From positions 1-52,343 of the forward strand of contig CAMMTJ010000008.1 of assembly GCA_946499835.1 (NCBI GenBank): a stretch of 52,343 nt of DNA, in the 5' to 3' direction. This stretch comes from an uncultured Bacillota bacterium (GTDB lineage Bacteria; Bacillota; Clostridia; Christensenellales; UBA1242). Both the position numbers and the translations under genes were made by a program. Under the pieces are notes generated by a model, which was given only the letters and a program-made list of their open reading frames with translations, was not told the origin of the DNA and did no database searches. Shown one piece after another: positions 1 to 7,194 of the stretch; within the stretch, counting starts at the first letter, position 1; the number at the start of each line of letters is the position of its first letter.

Positions 1-57
1 CACTTTTTCAACCTTTTTTGCCTTATCTCTCGACACCCCCGCACCCGTTGTGGACAT
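1..57 (-). CDS. Possible N-terminus of a protein running off the left edge
   Basis: On the minus strand an ATG at 57-55 opens a frame that stays open to the window edge and begins MSTTGAGVSRDKAKKVEKV. The bases here are richer in G+C than the flanking spacer, as expected for coding sequence. No family can be recognised from 19 residues, and only a weak purine-rich stretch (AAGAAGAAG) precedes the ATG. It could equally be a chance open frame. Confidence 0.3.
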   Translation of the reverse strand, partial: MSTTGAGVSRDKAKKVEKV

Positions 58-84
58 TTTCTTCTTCTTTTGTGAAATTTATCG

Positions 85-112
85 TTGACTTTTATGTAAA
101 ATAAGGTATAAT
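85..112 (+). promoter_or_regulatory. Promoter of the 173-aa gene
   Basis: TTGACT (85-90), a 16-bp spacer and TATAAT (107-112) form a sigma-A-type promoter. It lies 33 nt before the ATG at 146, which has AGGAGA at 132-137 as ribosome-binding site. Confidence 0.7.
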
Positions 113-145
113 AAATACAACTTTATTTTATAGGAGAGTATTATT

Positions 146-667
146 ATGTTTCTTTATACAGGACGCACTGTTAAAACCAATATATCAAAACAAGATGATA
201 TTGATATAATAGTGGAAGACAACCACGGAACAAAATATCCAATAGACAACCTTTTAATAGGCACGGGACTTGAAGAAGACTATGTCTTTGAAGAAGCTAG
301 AATAAATATTGCCACAACAAAGGACATTTCTTACTCTTGTATTTATATGAAGAAAAATGATGATCGACCATATAAACCGCTTATCTTCAATACAACAGTT
401 TTGATGAAGGTAACAAATGTTCCTCGCACCCCTAACATTTTCAATGATATTCATTTTTATCGTCACGCTGTTGAAAGGTGCAACCAAGATCCTGAAAATG
501 AGGTGCTGAAAAATCAACTCAATCATTACCAAGCAAAACTTCGTAAGACACTGGAAATCGATTACCCAAATTGCACTGCTGAGGAAAGAGAAGAAAAATA
601 CAATAAAATTGAAAAGTATGTGACCGAAAGAGCAGGAGGCATTCGAACGGACATGAACATGCAATAA
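146..667 (+). CDS. Unrecognised 173-aa cytoplasmic protein
   Basis: I do not recognise a family. The protein has no signal peptide or membrane segment. The N-terminal half alternates charged and hydrophobic residues as in beta structure (residues 1-90), and the C-terminal part (about 100-165) is helical and highly charged. The start is set by a good ribosome-binding site (AGGAGA, 9 nt upstream). It is a single-gene unit with its own promoter at 85-112 and its own hairpin terminator right after the stop. It is plus-strand in a mainly minus-strand region, which fits a lineage-specific accessory gene. A longer minus-strand frame over the same bases is an antisense shadow without a ribosome-binding site. 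Confidence 0.7.
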   Translation: MFLYTGRTVKTNISKQDDIDIIVEDNHGTKYPIDNLLIGTGLEEDYVFEEARINIATTKDISYSCIYMKKNDDRPYKPLIFNTTVLMKVTNVPRTPNIFNDIHFYRHAVERCNQDPENEVLKNQLNHYQAKLRKTLEIDYPNCTAEEREEKYNKIEKYVTERAGGIRTDMNMQ

Positions 668-670
668 AAA

Positions 671-698
671 GCGCCGAAAATTTCGACGCTTTTTTTTA
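671..698 (+). terminator. Rho-independent terminator after the 173-aa gene
   Basis: The hairpin GCGCCGAAA/TTTCGACGC (one mismatch) is followed by eight T, starting 4 nt after the stop codon at 665-667. Confidence 0.8.
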
Positions 699-702
699 TT
701 AA

Positions 703-731
703 ACAAAAAAAAACTTGCCACTTGGCAAGTT
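703..731 (-). terminator. Terminator of the 47-aa gene
   Basis: Read on the minus strand, ACTTGCC-AAGT-GGCAAGT forms a perfect hairpin followed by a run of T (A run at 705-713 on plus). It follows directly on the small gene's stop codon, which supports that gene being real. Confidence 0.8.
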
Positions 732-875
732 TTACATTTGTGCTTCAATATCCCTAAAAATTCTTTTTCTTGCTTTGTCTGGATCTGAGGCTTTACGTGG
801 CACAGAAAAAACTATTCTATTTTTATTTGCCATTGTGTAACCAGTAGCATATTTTACAATACTTGTTTCAAGCAT
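732..875 (-). CDS. Small 47-aa basic protein, unrecognised
   Basis: A 48-codon frame starts with ATG at 875-873 and ends TAA at 734-732. The protein starts MLETSIVKYATGYTMANKNR and has a basic C-terminal half rich in Lys/Arg/Asp (KASDPDKARKRIF). I recognise no family. Support for a gene comes from its setting: a strong GGAGGAAAG ribosome-binding site just upstream, a promoter with 17-bp spacing (TTTACA/TATATT) and a perfect intrinsic terminator immediately after the stop. It has no Cys and no hydrophobic segment, so it should be cytoplasmic. It could be a small DNA- or RNA-binding regulator, but that is only a guess from its charge. Confidence 0.7.
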   Translation of the reverse strand: MLETSIVKYATGYTMANKNRIVFSVPRKASDPDKARKRIFRDIEAQM

Positions 876-900
876 TTTTCTTTCCTCCATTTATGGCTTT

Positions 901-929
901 AATATAGCACAAAATTTGCATTTTGTAAA
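901..929 (-). promoter_or_regulatory. Promoter of the 47-aa gene
   Basis: On the minus strand TTTACA (929-924), a 17-bp spacer and TATATT (906-901) precede the ribosome-binding site and start of the 47-aa gene. Confidence 0.6.
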
Positions 930-971
930 TACCTTTTTGAAAAATTTTTTATAAAATATTTTTTCTTTTTT

Positions 972-2687
972 CTACATTTTTTCAGGCACTTCGATGGCAA
1001 GGACGCCCAGTGCTTGGACGAGTGCTTTTCTCACAATTTTCAGCAGATTGACAAAACTTGCTTTTTTCTCTTTGTTTGTCTCTGTCAAAATTTTGTGATT
1101 GTTGTAAAATGTCGAAAATGCCGATGCCACATCATAGGTTGCGAGAGCCAAATTGTTCAAACTTCTTTCTTTGTAACAAATTTCATAAGATGAGTTCAAT
1201 TTCAAAATTTTGTTTAAGATTTCCTTTTGCTCATCATTGAAGATTGCAAAGCATTTCTCTTCTTCGCTTGTCTTTGCAAGCAAAGAATTTATTCTGCAAA
1301 CTGTATATTGAAGGTATGGCCCGCTTTTGCCTTCAAAAGACAAAAATTTGTCAAGATCAAAGACGTAATCTTTTGCAACATTGTTTGACAGATCTCCAAA
1401 CTTCATCGCTCCCACACCAATTTTTAATGCAAGGGCTCTGTCATATTCAACACCATTGCTTTCAAGTTTTGCACTTGCTTTTTCAATGAGCATATTGATT
1501 ATATCTTCAAGTTTAAGCGTCCCACCTGAGCGTGTTTTGAAAGGTTTTCCGTCTTTGCCGTTCATTGTGCCATGACCAATATGAACAAGTTGTTGTTTTT
1601 CTGGTGAAATGCCTGACATTTTGCAAACTCTGAACACTTGCTCAAAGTGCAAGTTCTGTCTTTGGTCTGTCACATATTCAATGCGGTCAAGGTCATAGAG
1701 TTTGTTTCTCATATATATGGTTGCAATATCAGTTGTTGCATAAAGCACTGCACCGTTGTGTTTTTTTATTATGGCAGGTGGCATAGGTTTGTTGTCTTTT
1801 TCATTTGCCACATCGACAATAAGTGCACCCTCGCTCTCTCTTGCAAGCCCTTTGTCAGTGATTTGCTTGATTGCATCTTCCACATAATCCATGCAATCGC
1901 TTTCGCCATTCCATAGATCAAATTGAGTGCCAAGTGCGTTGTAGTTTTCTTTTATTTTGACAACTGAAACGCGTCTAATTTCTTGATAGATAGAAAAATA
2001 TGGCTCCTTCTTGTCTTGGATAAACTTTGTCCACTCCTCGGCCTTTTTCTTAAACTCCTCATCCTCTTTTGATCTTGCACTAGCCTGAGGATAGGCTTTG
2101 TTGAGCATGTCAAGAGTTATCTCTTTCTTTTCCTTTGATTTTCCAAAATAATAATCTAGGTTGCCGTCTTCATAAAGTTGAAGTTCGTTGAGTCCCATCT
2201 GCAACCCCCAGTCGCCAAGATGGACATCGCTTATAACTTCTTCCCCCATGAATTTGTAAAGTCTTTTAAGGCTCTCACCGATTATCGCAGGACGAAGATG
2301 CCCAACATGGAGTTCTTTTGCAACATTGGCACCGCCATAATCAAGCAAAACTCTTTGTTTGACTTTATGCTTTGGCACGCCACACCTTTCATCTTCAAAA
2401 AGATTTTTTGCCAGATCTTCAAAACCTTTGTCTGTCATCTTGATGTTGATAAAGGCAGGTCTTGCCACCTCAAAAGTGCAAATATTGTTGTTTTCAATTT
2501 CTTTGACAATTTTCACAGCCACATCGTATGGATTTTCTTTTGACTGTTTTGCCAGAGAAAAACAACCATTGCACTGAAAGTCACAAAGATCTGGCAAGGC
2601 AGAAAAAGATATGCTTAAATTCTCACTCGCATATCCTGCTCTTTGCGCTCCATCTTTAAGTAATTTTTCTATATTATCAATTATCAT
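972..2687 (-). CDS. argS: Arginyl-tRNA synthetase
   Basis: Class I aminoacyl-tRNA synthetase that charges tRNA-Arg with arginine using ATP, in the cytoplasm. The 571 residues match the usual length. An N-terminal additional domain (about 1-105) precedes the Rossmann catalytic core with a HIGH signature HVGH at 127-130 (context GANVAKELHVGHLRP). The KMSKS loop is replaced by the loose sequence MNGKDGKPFKTRSGG, as is common in ArgRS. The C-terminal third is the DALR anticodon-binding domain (about 455-571). The start ATG at 2687 follows AGGGGA. It is the last gene of the dnaX-tau piece-ybaB-recR-argS run, 8 nt after recR, so it is probably co-transcribed with replication and repair genes. Confidence 0.96.
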   Translation of the reverse strand: MIIDNIEKLLKDGAQRAGYASENLSISFSALPDLCDFQCNGCFSLAKQSKENPYDVAVKIVKEIENNNICTFEVARPAFINIKMTDKGFEDLAKNLFEDERCGVPKHKVKQRVLLDYGGANVAKELHVGHLRPAIIGESLKRLYKFMGEEVISDVHLGDWGLQMGLNELQLYEDGNLDYYFGKSKEKKEITLDMLNKAYPQASARSKEDEEFKKKAEEWTKFIQDKKEPYFSIYQEIRRVSVVKIKENYNALGTQFDLWNGESDCMDYVEDAIKQITDKGLARESEGALIVDVANEKDNKPMPPAIIKKHNGAVLYATTDIATIYMRNKLYDLDRIEYVTDQRQNLHFEQVFRVCKMSGISPEKQQLVHIGHGTMNGKDGKPFKTRSGGTLKLEDIINMLIEKASAKLESNGVEYDRALALKIGVGAMKFGDLSNNVAKDYVFDLDKFLSFEGKSGPYLQYTVCRINSLLAKTSEEEKCFAIFNDEQKEILNKILKLNSSYEICYKERSLNNLALATYDVASAFSTFYNNHKILTETNKEKKASFVNLLKIVRKALVQALGVLAIEVPEKM

Positions 2688-2695
2688 CTTTTCCC

Positions 2696-3286
2696 CTAGT
2701 CTATCTCTCTTCTTGCTTCCAATGCACGTGAAAGGGTGACTTCATCTGCATATTCAAGATCGCTTCCCATTGCAACGCCTTGCGCAAGTCTTGTCACTTT
2801 TACGCCAAGTGGTCTAAGCAGTTTTGCAATATACATGGCAGTGGCGTCACCTTCAACATCTGGGTTGGTCGCCATAATGACTTCTTCCACCTTATCAGAT
2901 TGCACTCTTTGCAAAAGTTCTCTGATTTTTATATCGTCTGGGCCTCTGCCGTTGAGAGGACTTATCGTGCCGAAAAGCACATGATAAACACCGTCATAAT
3001 TCTTCACTTTTTCCATAGCCAAAACATCTCTTGGCTCTTTAACCACACAGACAACTTTTCTGTTTCTCTTTGCACAAATTGGGCAAATATCCTTGTCGGT
3101 AAAATTGCCACAAACCTTGCAAAATCCTATTTTTGATTTTGCCTGCAAAATTGCATCTGCGAAATTTTTTGCTCTCTCTGTGCTTCCCTCAATGATTGAG
3201 TAGGCATAACGTTGTGCATTTTTGTATCCAACGCCTGGCAGAGAACGAAACTGCTCGATCAGTCTTTCAATAAGTTCTTCTTGCAT
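2696..3286 (-). CDS. recR: Recombination mediator RecR
   Basis: RecR works with RecF and RecO to load RecA at single-stranded gaps. The 196 residues are the normal length. A helix-hairpin-helix lies near the N-terminus (SLPGVGYKNAQR, about 15-26), followed by a C4 zinc finger with Cys56, Cys59, Cys68 and Cys71, then a Toprim domain (about 79-175) with the segment ATNPDVEGDATA. It sits directly after ybaB with one base between the genes, the classic dnaX-ybaB-recR order of Bacillota. RecF is encoded separately near the origin in this window. Confidence 0.96.
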   Translation of the reverse strand: MQEELIERLIEQFRSLPGVGYKNAQRYAYSIIEGSTERAKNFADAILQAKSKIGFCKVCGNFTDKDICPICAKRNRKVVCVVKEPRDVLAMEKVKNYDGVYHVLFGTISPLNGRGPDDIKIRELLQRVQSDKVEEVIMATNPDVEGDATAMYIAKLLRPLGVKVTRLAQGVAMGSDLEYADEVTLSRALEARREID

Positions 3287-3287
3287 A

Positions 3288-3611
3288 TTACATCATTCCT
3301 GGAATTGAAGGCAATTTTTCTTTTTCTGCCCTTGAAATTTGTCCGATAACATCGTTGACAGCAGAAACAACAAGGTCTTCAAGCATTTCAACGTCGTCAG
3401 GATCAACAACCTCTTGTTTGATTTTTACTGATTTGAGAGTGCGGTCGCCGAGCATGGTAACCTCAACCATGCCTCCGCCAACAGAAGAATGAAACTCTGT
3501 GCAATCAAGTTCTTCTTTCGCCCTCGCCATATCTTCTTGCATCTTTTGTGCTTGTCTCATGATTTGTTGGAAATTTCCTCCGCCAAATCCACCGAAACCA
3601 CCATAAGCCAT
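3288..3611 (-). CDS. ybaB: YbaB/EbfC nucleoid-associated protein
   Basis: Small dimeric DNA-binding protein of the YbaB/EbfC family, thought to bind the nucleoid. At 107 residues it has the usual size. A Gly-rich N-terminus (MAYGGFGGFGGGN) leads into the family core, with QKMQEDMARAKEEL helix, the conserved VGGGMVEVTMLGDRTLKSVKI strand region and a C-terminal LPSIPGMM. It lies between the tau C-terminal piece (2-nt gap) and recR (1-nt gap), the standard neighbourhood. The ribosome-binding site AGGTG precedes the ATG at 3611. Confidence 0.94.
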   Translation of the reverse strand: MAYGGFGGFGGGNFQQIMRQAQKMQEDMARAKEELDCTEFHSSVGGGMVEVTMLGDRTLKSVKIKQEVVDPDDVEMLEDLVVSAVNDVIGQISRAEKEKLPSIPGMM

Positions 3612-3613
3612 AT

Positions 3614-3952
3614 TTATTCACCTCCATAAATTTTTAAGTAATCTCCAAGAGAAGAAGTTAGTTTCGCAATATCTTCATCCGCTGGATCTGTTTTTTCTTC
3701 AATTTGCTCTATCTTTAACGACAAGGACAGCCCCTGCCAGCGCAAAGCGCTTTCAATTTCACGCTTGCCTTCGCAAAGCATATCATAAATCATGCCTTCC
3801 TTTACGCGAACAACAAGAGTTTCACCCTCAATCTTGACATTAGTAATGTCGCCACAAGCAACGTGCAAAGCGACAAACTTTCGCTCTTTAAGATAAAGCA
3901 CCACTTTTCCCCAAATGTTCTTTGCACTGTTACTGCCTGAGACCGTTATCAT
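3614..3952 (-). CDS. Separate frame for the DnaX (tau) C-terminal domain
   Basis: This 112-residue frame resembles the C-terminal domain found at the end of Bacillota DnaX proteins: NIWGKVVLYLKERKFVALH, then a VKIEGETLVVRVKE strand pair and a REIESALRW helix. In tau this region contacts the polymerase. It starts with an ATG overlapping the dnaX stop (ATGA, 3952-3949) and lies in the -1 frame relative to dnaX. No Shine-Dalgarno is visible in front of that ATG. The A9 run at 3959-3967 lies just before the dnaX stop, and no stop codon interrupts the -1 frame from that run onward, so slippage there would yield a fused tau of about 480 residues. Alternatives are reinitiation at ATGA, or a one-base homopolymer error in the assembly. 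Confidence 0.75.
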   Translation of the reverse strand: MITVSGSNSAKNIWGKVVLYLKERKFVALHVACGDITNVKIEGETLVVRVKEGMIYDMLCEGKREIESALRWQGLSLSLKIEQIEEKTDPADEDIAKLTSSLGDYLKIYGGE

Positions 3953-5067
3953 TTGGAGTTTTTTTTTGTTTCTTCGCTAGACTGTCCAAGCATTGCTGAC
4001 AATGAAAGCGTTTCAAGCAAAAGTCTTGGTGAGAGAGTGTAGCGAAGTTCATTCTCTGCACTTGCAAAAGTTTGAAGATAAGAGATAAGCCTCTTTTCGT
4101 CACATCTCTGTGCTTGCTCTTTGAATTTTTCAAACTCCTCTTCTGGCAAGTTCAAAATTGTGTTTGGTTCTTTGCAAGAGAGGGTTATGAGCAAGTTTCT
4201 TGCATGCTTTGAAAGTTCTTTCACAAAGACTGACATGTTTTTGCCCATTTTGTCTATCTCGTCAATATAGCCCAGAAGTCCACCAATATCTTTGTCGATC
4301 ATGAAATCAAAAAACTTCAAAAGCATATCATAATCTGTTGTGCCAAGCACTTTGAGCACATCATTCTTTGTGATTGTGCCATTGCAATATGCACACACGC
4401 TGTCCGCAATAGAAAGAGTGTCTCTCACACTTCCTTCGCCAGCAGAAGCAATCATTTTGAGTGCTTCCATGTCATACTTAACCCCTTCTTTGTCAAGCAC
4501 ACCAGTCAAAACTTTGACAAGGTCTGCAATAGAAAGAAGCCTAAAATCAAACCTTACACATCTTGAAAGAATTGTTGCTGGAAGTTTGTGCACCTCTGTG
4601 GTTGCCAAAATAAATATGACATGAGAAGGTGGCTCTTCAAGTGTTTTCAAAAGTGCATTAAAAGCGCTATCTGTCAGCATGTGCACTTCGTCTATGATAT
4701 ATACTTTGTATTTTGCACCAACTGGCAAAAATTTGACTTTGTCACGAAGTTCTCTCACATCATCAACACGGTTGTTTGATGCGGCGTCAATTTCAATGAT
4801 GTTTATATCATTTTCTTTTTCAAGACGCTTGCAAGTTTCGCATTCTCCACATGGTGAACCATTTTGGTTGTTTTCGCAGTTTACCGCCTTTGCAAATATT
4901 CTCGCAACCGAAGTCTTGCCAATTCCACGAGAGCCTGTGAAAAGATATGCGTGCCCTATCTTGCCACTTGCAATTTGATTTTCAATGGCACGAGTTATAT
5001 GCTCTTGTCCAACGACCTCTTCAAATGTCTTTGGGCGATATTTTCTGTAAAGTGCAAGATGCTCCAT
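3949..5067 (-). CDS. dnaX: DNA polymerase III subunit gamma (DnaX, short form)
   Basis: Clamp-loader ATPase subunit of the replisome. The 372 residues contain the AAA+ module with Walker A GSRGIGKT (45-52), a zinc-binding group Cys64, Cys73, Cys76 and Cys79, Walker B IIDEVHML (about 125-132), the sensor region FILATTEVHKLP and SRCVRFDF, then the lid and domain III to about 365. The frame stops (TGA) where most Bacillota DnaX proteins continue into a tau tail; that tail is encoded in the overlapping -1 frame. The start ATG at 5067 has AAGGAG upstream and a TTGCAA/TATAAT promoter. This is the first gene of the dnaX-ybaB-recR-argS run. Confidence 0.95.
   Translation of the reverse strand: MEHLALYRKYRPKTFEEVVGQEHITRAIENQIASGKIGHAYLFTGSRGIGKTSVARIFAKAVNCENNQNGSPCGECETCKRLEKENDINIIEIDAASNNRVDDVRELRDKVKFLPVGAKYKVYIIDEVHMLTDSAFNALLKTLEEPPSHVIFILATTEVHKLPATILSRCVRFDFRLLSIADLVKVLTGVLDKEGVKYDMEALKMIASAGEGSVRDTLSIADSVCAYCNGTITKNDVLKVLGTTDYDMLLKFFDFMIDKDIGGLLGYIDEIDKMGKNMSVFVKELSKHARNLLITLSCKEPNTILNLPEEEFEKFKEQAQRCDEKRLISYLQTFASAENELRYTLSPRLLLETLSLSAMLGQSSEETKKNSK
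3959..3967 (-). promoter_or_regulatory. Nine-A slippery run in dnaX (candidate frameshift site)
   Basis: The coding strand reads ACA AAA AAA AAC, a run of nine A about four codons before the dnaX stop. A net -1 shift here, by ribosome slippage or transcript slippage, enters the frame of the tau C-terminal piece without meeting a stop. E. coli dnaX uses A AAA AAG, and Thermus dnaX uses a nine-A run, to make two products; that parallel is established knowledge, its use here is inference. Confidence 0.55.
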
Positions 5068-5084
5068 ATTTTCTCCTTGAAAGA

Positions 5085-5113
5085 ATTATACAACAAATTG
5101 CCTCTTTTTGCAA
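5085..5113 (-). promoter_or_regulatory. Promoter of the dnaX operon
   Basis: On the minus strand TTGCAA (5113-5108), 17 bp, then TATAAT (5090-5085), 17 nt before the dnaX ATG. Confidence 0.7.
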
Positions 5114-5156
5114 AGAAAATATTGCACCTTTTGATAACTTGTTTTTCTGTTTTTGT

Positions 5157-5190
5157 CTAAAAAAAGAAATCTTCTTTTCAAGAAGACTTC
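5157..5190 (-). terminator. Terminator after tpiA
   Basis: On the minus strand GTCTTCTT-GAA-AAGAAGAT forms a hairpin followed by a T-rich tract; it starts just after the tpiA stop codon at 5196-5194. Confidence 0.65.
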
Positions 5191-5193
5191 TCT

Positions 5194-5943
5194 TTAACAT
5201 TTGCTGATCATTCGAAGAAATGCCTGTGCGTCAAGACAAGCCCCGCCAACAAGCACTCCGTTAAGCCCTTCGGCGTTGTAAATTGACGTGATGTTTTTGC
5301 CGTTCAAACTTCCGCCATAGACAACTTCAATTTCCTTTCCGGCTTTTTCTGAGAAGTTGTTTTCAACTGCTTTGCGAATTGCCTTAACGCCATACTCAAT
5401 ATCTTTCACGCTTGCAGTTTTTCCGCTTCCAATTGCCCATACTGGCTCATAGGCGATTATGATATTTTCAAGTTCGTTTTCATACAGTCCTTTCAAACAT
5501 TCATCAATCTGTGCAGTGAGAGATGCCACCGTTTTAAGAGTGTTTTTCTCAACCAAACTCTCACCTACGCACAAGATGACTTGCAAACCATTTTTGAGAG
5601 CGATCTTTATTTTCTTGTTGATTGCCTGTCCACTTTCCTTAAACCTGCTTCTTCTTTCGCTGTGACCGACAATAACTCTCTTGACTCCACAACCTTTGAG
5701 CATACGCCCACTGATCTCTCCAGTCAAAAGCCCCTCTTCCTCTTCGGCGATGTTTTGTGCACCAAGCGTGATATCTGTGCCTGAAAGCATCATCTTGCCA
5801 AGATTGAGAGATGTGTAAGGCAAGCAAATTGTCAGCCTCTTGTCAACCAATGCACTTGCTTTTGAGATTATGCTGGCAAGGTAAAATTTGCTCTCCTCTG
5901 GCGTTTGATTCATTTTGATATTTGCAATGATATGTTTTTTCAT
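5194..5943 (-). CDS. tpiA: Triosephosphate isomerase
   Basis: Interconverts dihydroxyacetone phosphate and glyceraldehyde 3-phosphate in glycolysis. The 249 residues form a TIM barrel with substrate-binding Asn8 and Lys10 (ANIKMN, where most homologues have NWKMN), catalytic His94 in GHSERR and Glu166 in YEPVWAIGSGK, followed by the phosphate-gripping VVYGGSLNGKN. I start at the ATG at 5943, because it follows AGGAGA and matches the family N-terminus; an upstream in-frame start would add ten residues inside pgk. The ATG overlaps the pgk stop as ATGA, so translation is likely coupled. pgk-tpiA is a common glycolytic pair; gapA is not in the window. Confidence 0.96.
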   Translation of the reverse strand: MKKHIIANIKMNQTPEESKFYLASIISKASALVDKRLTICLPYTSLNLGKMMLSGTDITLGAQNIAEEEEGLLTGEISGRMLKGCGVKRVIVGHSERRSRFKESGQAINKKIKIALKNGLQVILCVGESLVEKNTLKTVASLTAQIDECLKGLYENELENIIIAYEPVWAIGSGKTASVKDIEYGVKAIRKAVENNFSEKAGKEIEVVYGGSLNGKNITSIYNAEGLNGVLVGGACLDAQAFLRMISKC

Positions 5944-7121
5944 CTTATCTTCTCCTGAATAACATCGATGCATGGAAGTGATCCATCTTCAAGATATTTG
6001 AGAGTGGCACCACCACCTGTTGAAAGAAAATCGATTTTGCCAGCATAACCACTCTTCTTGACAGCGCTGACACTGTCTCCCCCACCAACGATTGAATAAG
6101 CACTGCTTTGTGCCACTGCCTTTGCGATCTTGTTGGTGCCATCTTTGAACTTCTCATCTTCATAAAGCCCAAGTGGCCCATTCCAGAATATCTGTCCTGC
6201 ACCTTTTATCTCTTTTTCAAAAAGTTCAATTGTCTTTGGGCCGATATCACAGCCGATCATGTCGTCAACCATTTTGTCAACCACAAACTTCTTCTTTTTC
6301 TTATCTCCTTCTCTTATCACAACATGATCGACAGGCAAAAGCAACTTTTTGCCTTTTTCTTCTGCCGATTTTATTATCTCCTGTGCGTCAACAACGTTTT
6401 CATGATATACAATAGAGTTTCCAACAGCCACACCAGATGCAACCAAGAAAGTGTATGCCATTGCTCCACCAATCATGAGAGTGTCACAAATTTCAACAAA
6501 CTTTTTGAGGATTTTTATCTTGCTTGAAACTTTTGCGCCACCCACAATAACCACAAAAGGATGTTTTGGATTTTCCATTGAATCGGTAAGAGTTGTCATT
6601 TCTTTTTCCATCAAAAGACCGATTGCATTTGGCAAAATTCTTGCCACACCATAATTTGAAGCGTGTTTCCTGTGAGCCACACCAAAGGCATCATCAACAT
6701 AAAGGTCGCCGAGGGAAGCAATTTCTTTTGCAAATTTCATATCGCATGCCGTTTCTTCTGGATAAAATCGAAGATTTTCAAGAAGAAGAACATCTCCATC
6801 TTGCATAATTTTTATTCTATCTTTTGCCTCTTGTCCAATGACAGTATTGCAAAAATATACTTTGCATGAGAGTTTTTCCATAAGGATCAAACTTATCTGC
6901 CAAAGTGACTTGCGAATTTCATAACCCTCTGGTCTGCCAAGGTGAGACATAACAACCACTTTTGCCCCTTGCTCAGAGAGATACTTGATTGTTGGAAGTG
7001 CTTGGTCAATTCTTGTGGTGTCAAGTATTCTTCCGGCATTGTCAAGTGGAACATTGAAGTCCACCCTCACGAGCACAACTTTACCTTTGAGATTGACAAG
7101 GTCTTTTACAGTCCTTTTCAT
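5940..7121 (-). CDS. pgk: Phosphoglycerate kinase
   Basis: Transfers phosphate from 1,3-bisphosphoglycerate to ADP in glycolysis. The 393 residues are full length. The N-terminal domain has the hallmark RVDFNVPLD (about 21-29), the substrate-binding SHLGRP (about 59-64) and a DAFGVAHRKHAS loop. The C-terminal nucleotide domain has VVIVGGAKVSSKI and the ending GGGDSVSAV and STGGGATLKYLE. The ATG at 7121 follows AGGAGG. The gene leads the pgk-tpiA pair, overlapping tpiA by four bases. No convincing promoter was identified in the 73-bp gap to dusB. Confidence 0.97.
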   Translation of the reverse strand: MKRTVKDLVNLKGKVVLVRVDFNVPLDNAGRILDTTRIDQALPTIKYLSEQGAKVVVMSHLGRPEGYEIRKSLWQISLILMEKLSCKVYFCNTVIGQEAKDRIKIMQDGDVLLLENLRFYPEETACDMKFAKEIASLGDLYVDDAFGVAHRKHASNYGVARILPNAIGLLMEKEMTTLTDSMENPKHPFVVIVGGAKVSSKIKILKKFVEICDTLMIGGAMAYTFLVASGVAVGNSIVYHENVVDAQEIIKSAEEKGKKLLLPVDHVVIREGDKKKKKFVVDKMVDDMIGCDIGPKTIELFEKEIKGAGQIFWNGPLGLYEDEKFKDGTNKIAKAVAQSSAYSIVGGGDSVSAVKKSGYAGKIDFLSTGGGATLKYLEDGSLPCIDVIQEKIR

Positions 7122-7194
7122 GATTCCTCCTCATCTTACAAGAAAAGAATAGCATTTTTTTGCGTAAAGGGAAAATGATTTTGCCTCTATTTTG

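Noticed and set aside
254..748. 164-codon minus-strand frame over the first gene
   Set aside because: Overlaps a gene with promoter, ribosome-binding site and terminator on the plus strand and the real 47-aa gene; lacks a ribosome-binding site.
5944..5973. Ten-residue upstream extension of TpiA
   Set aside because: The internal ATG at 5943 has AGGAGA upstream, the ATGA coupling with pgk and the family N-terminus.
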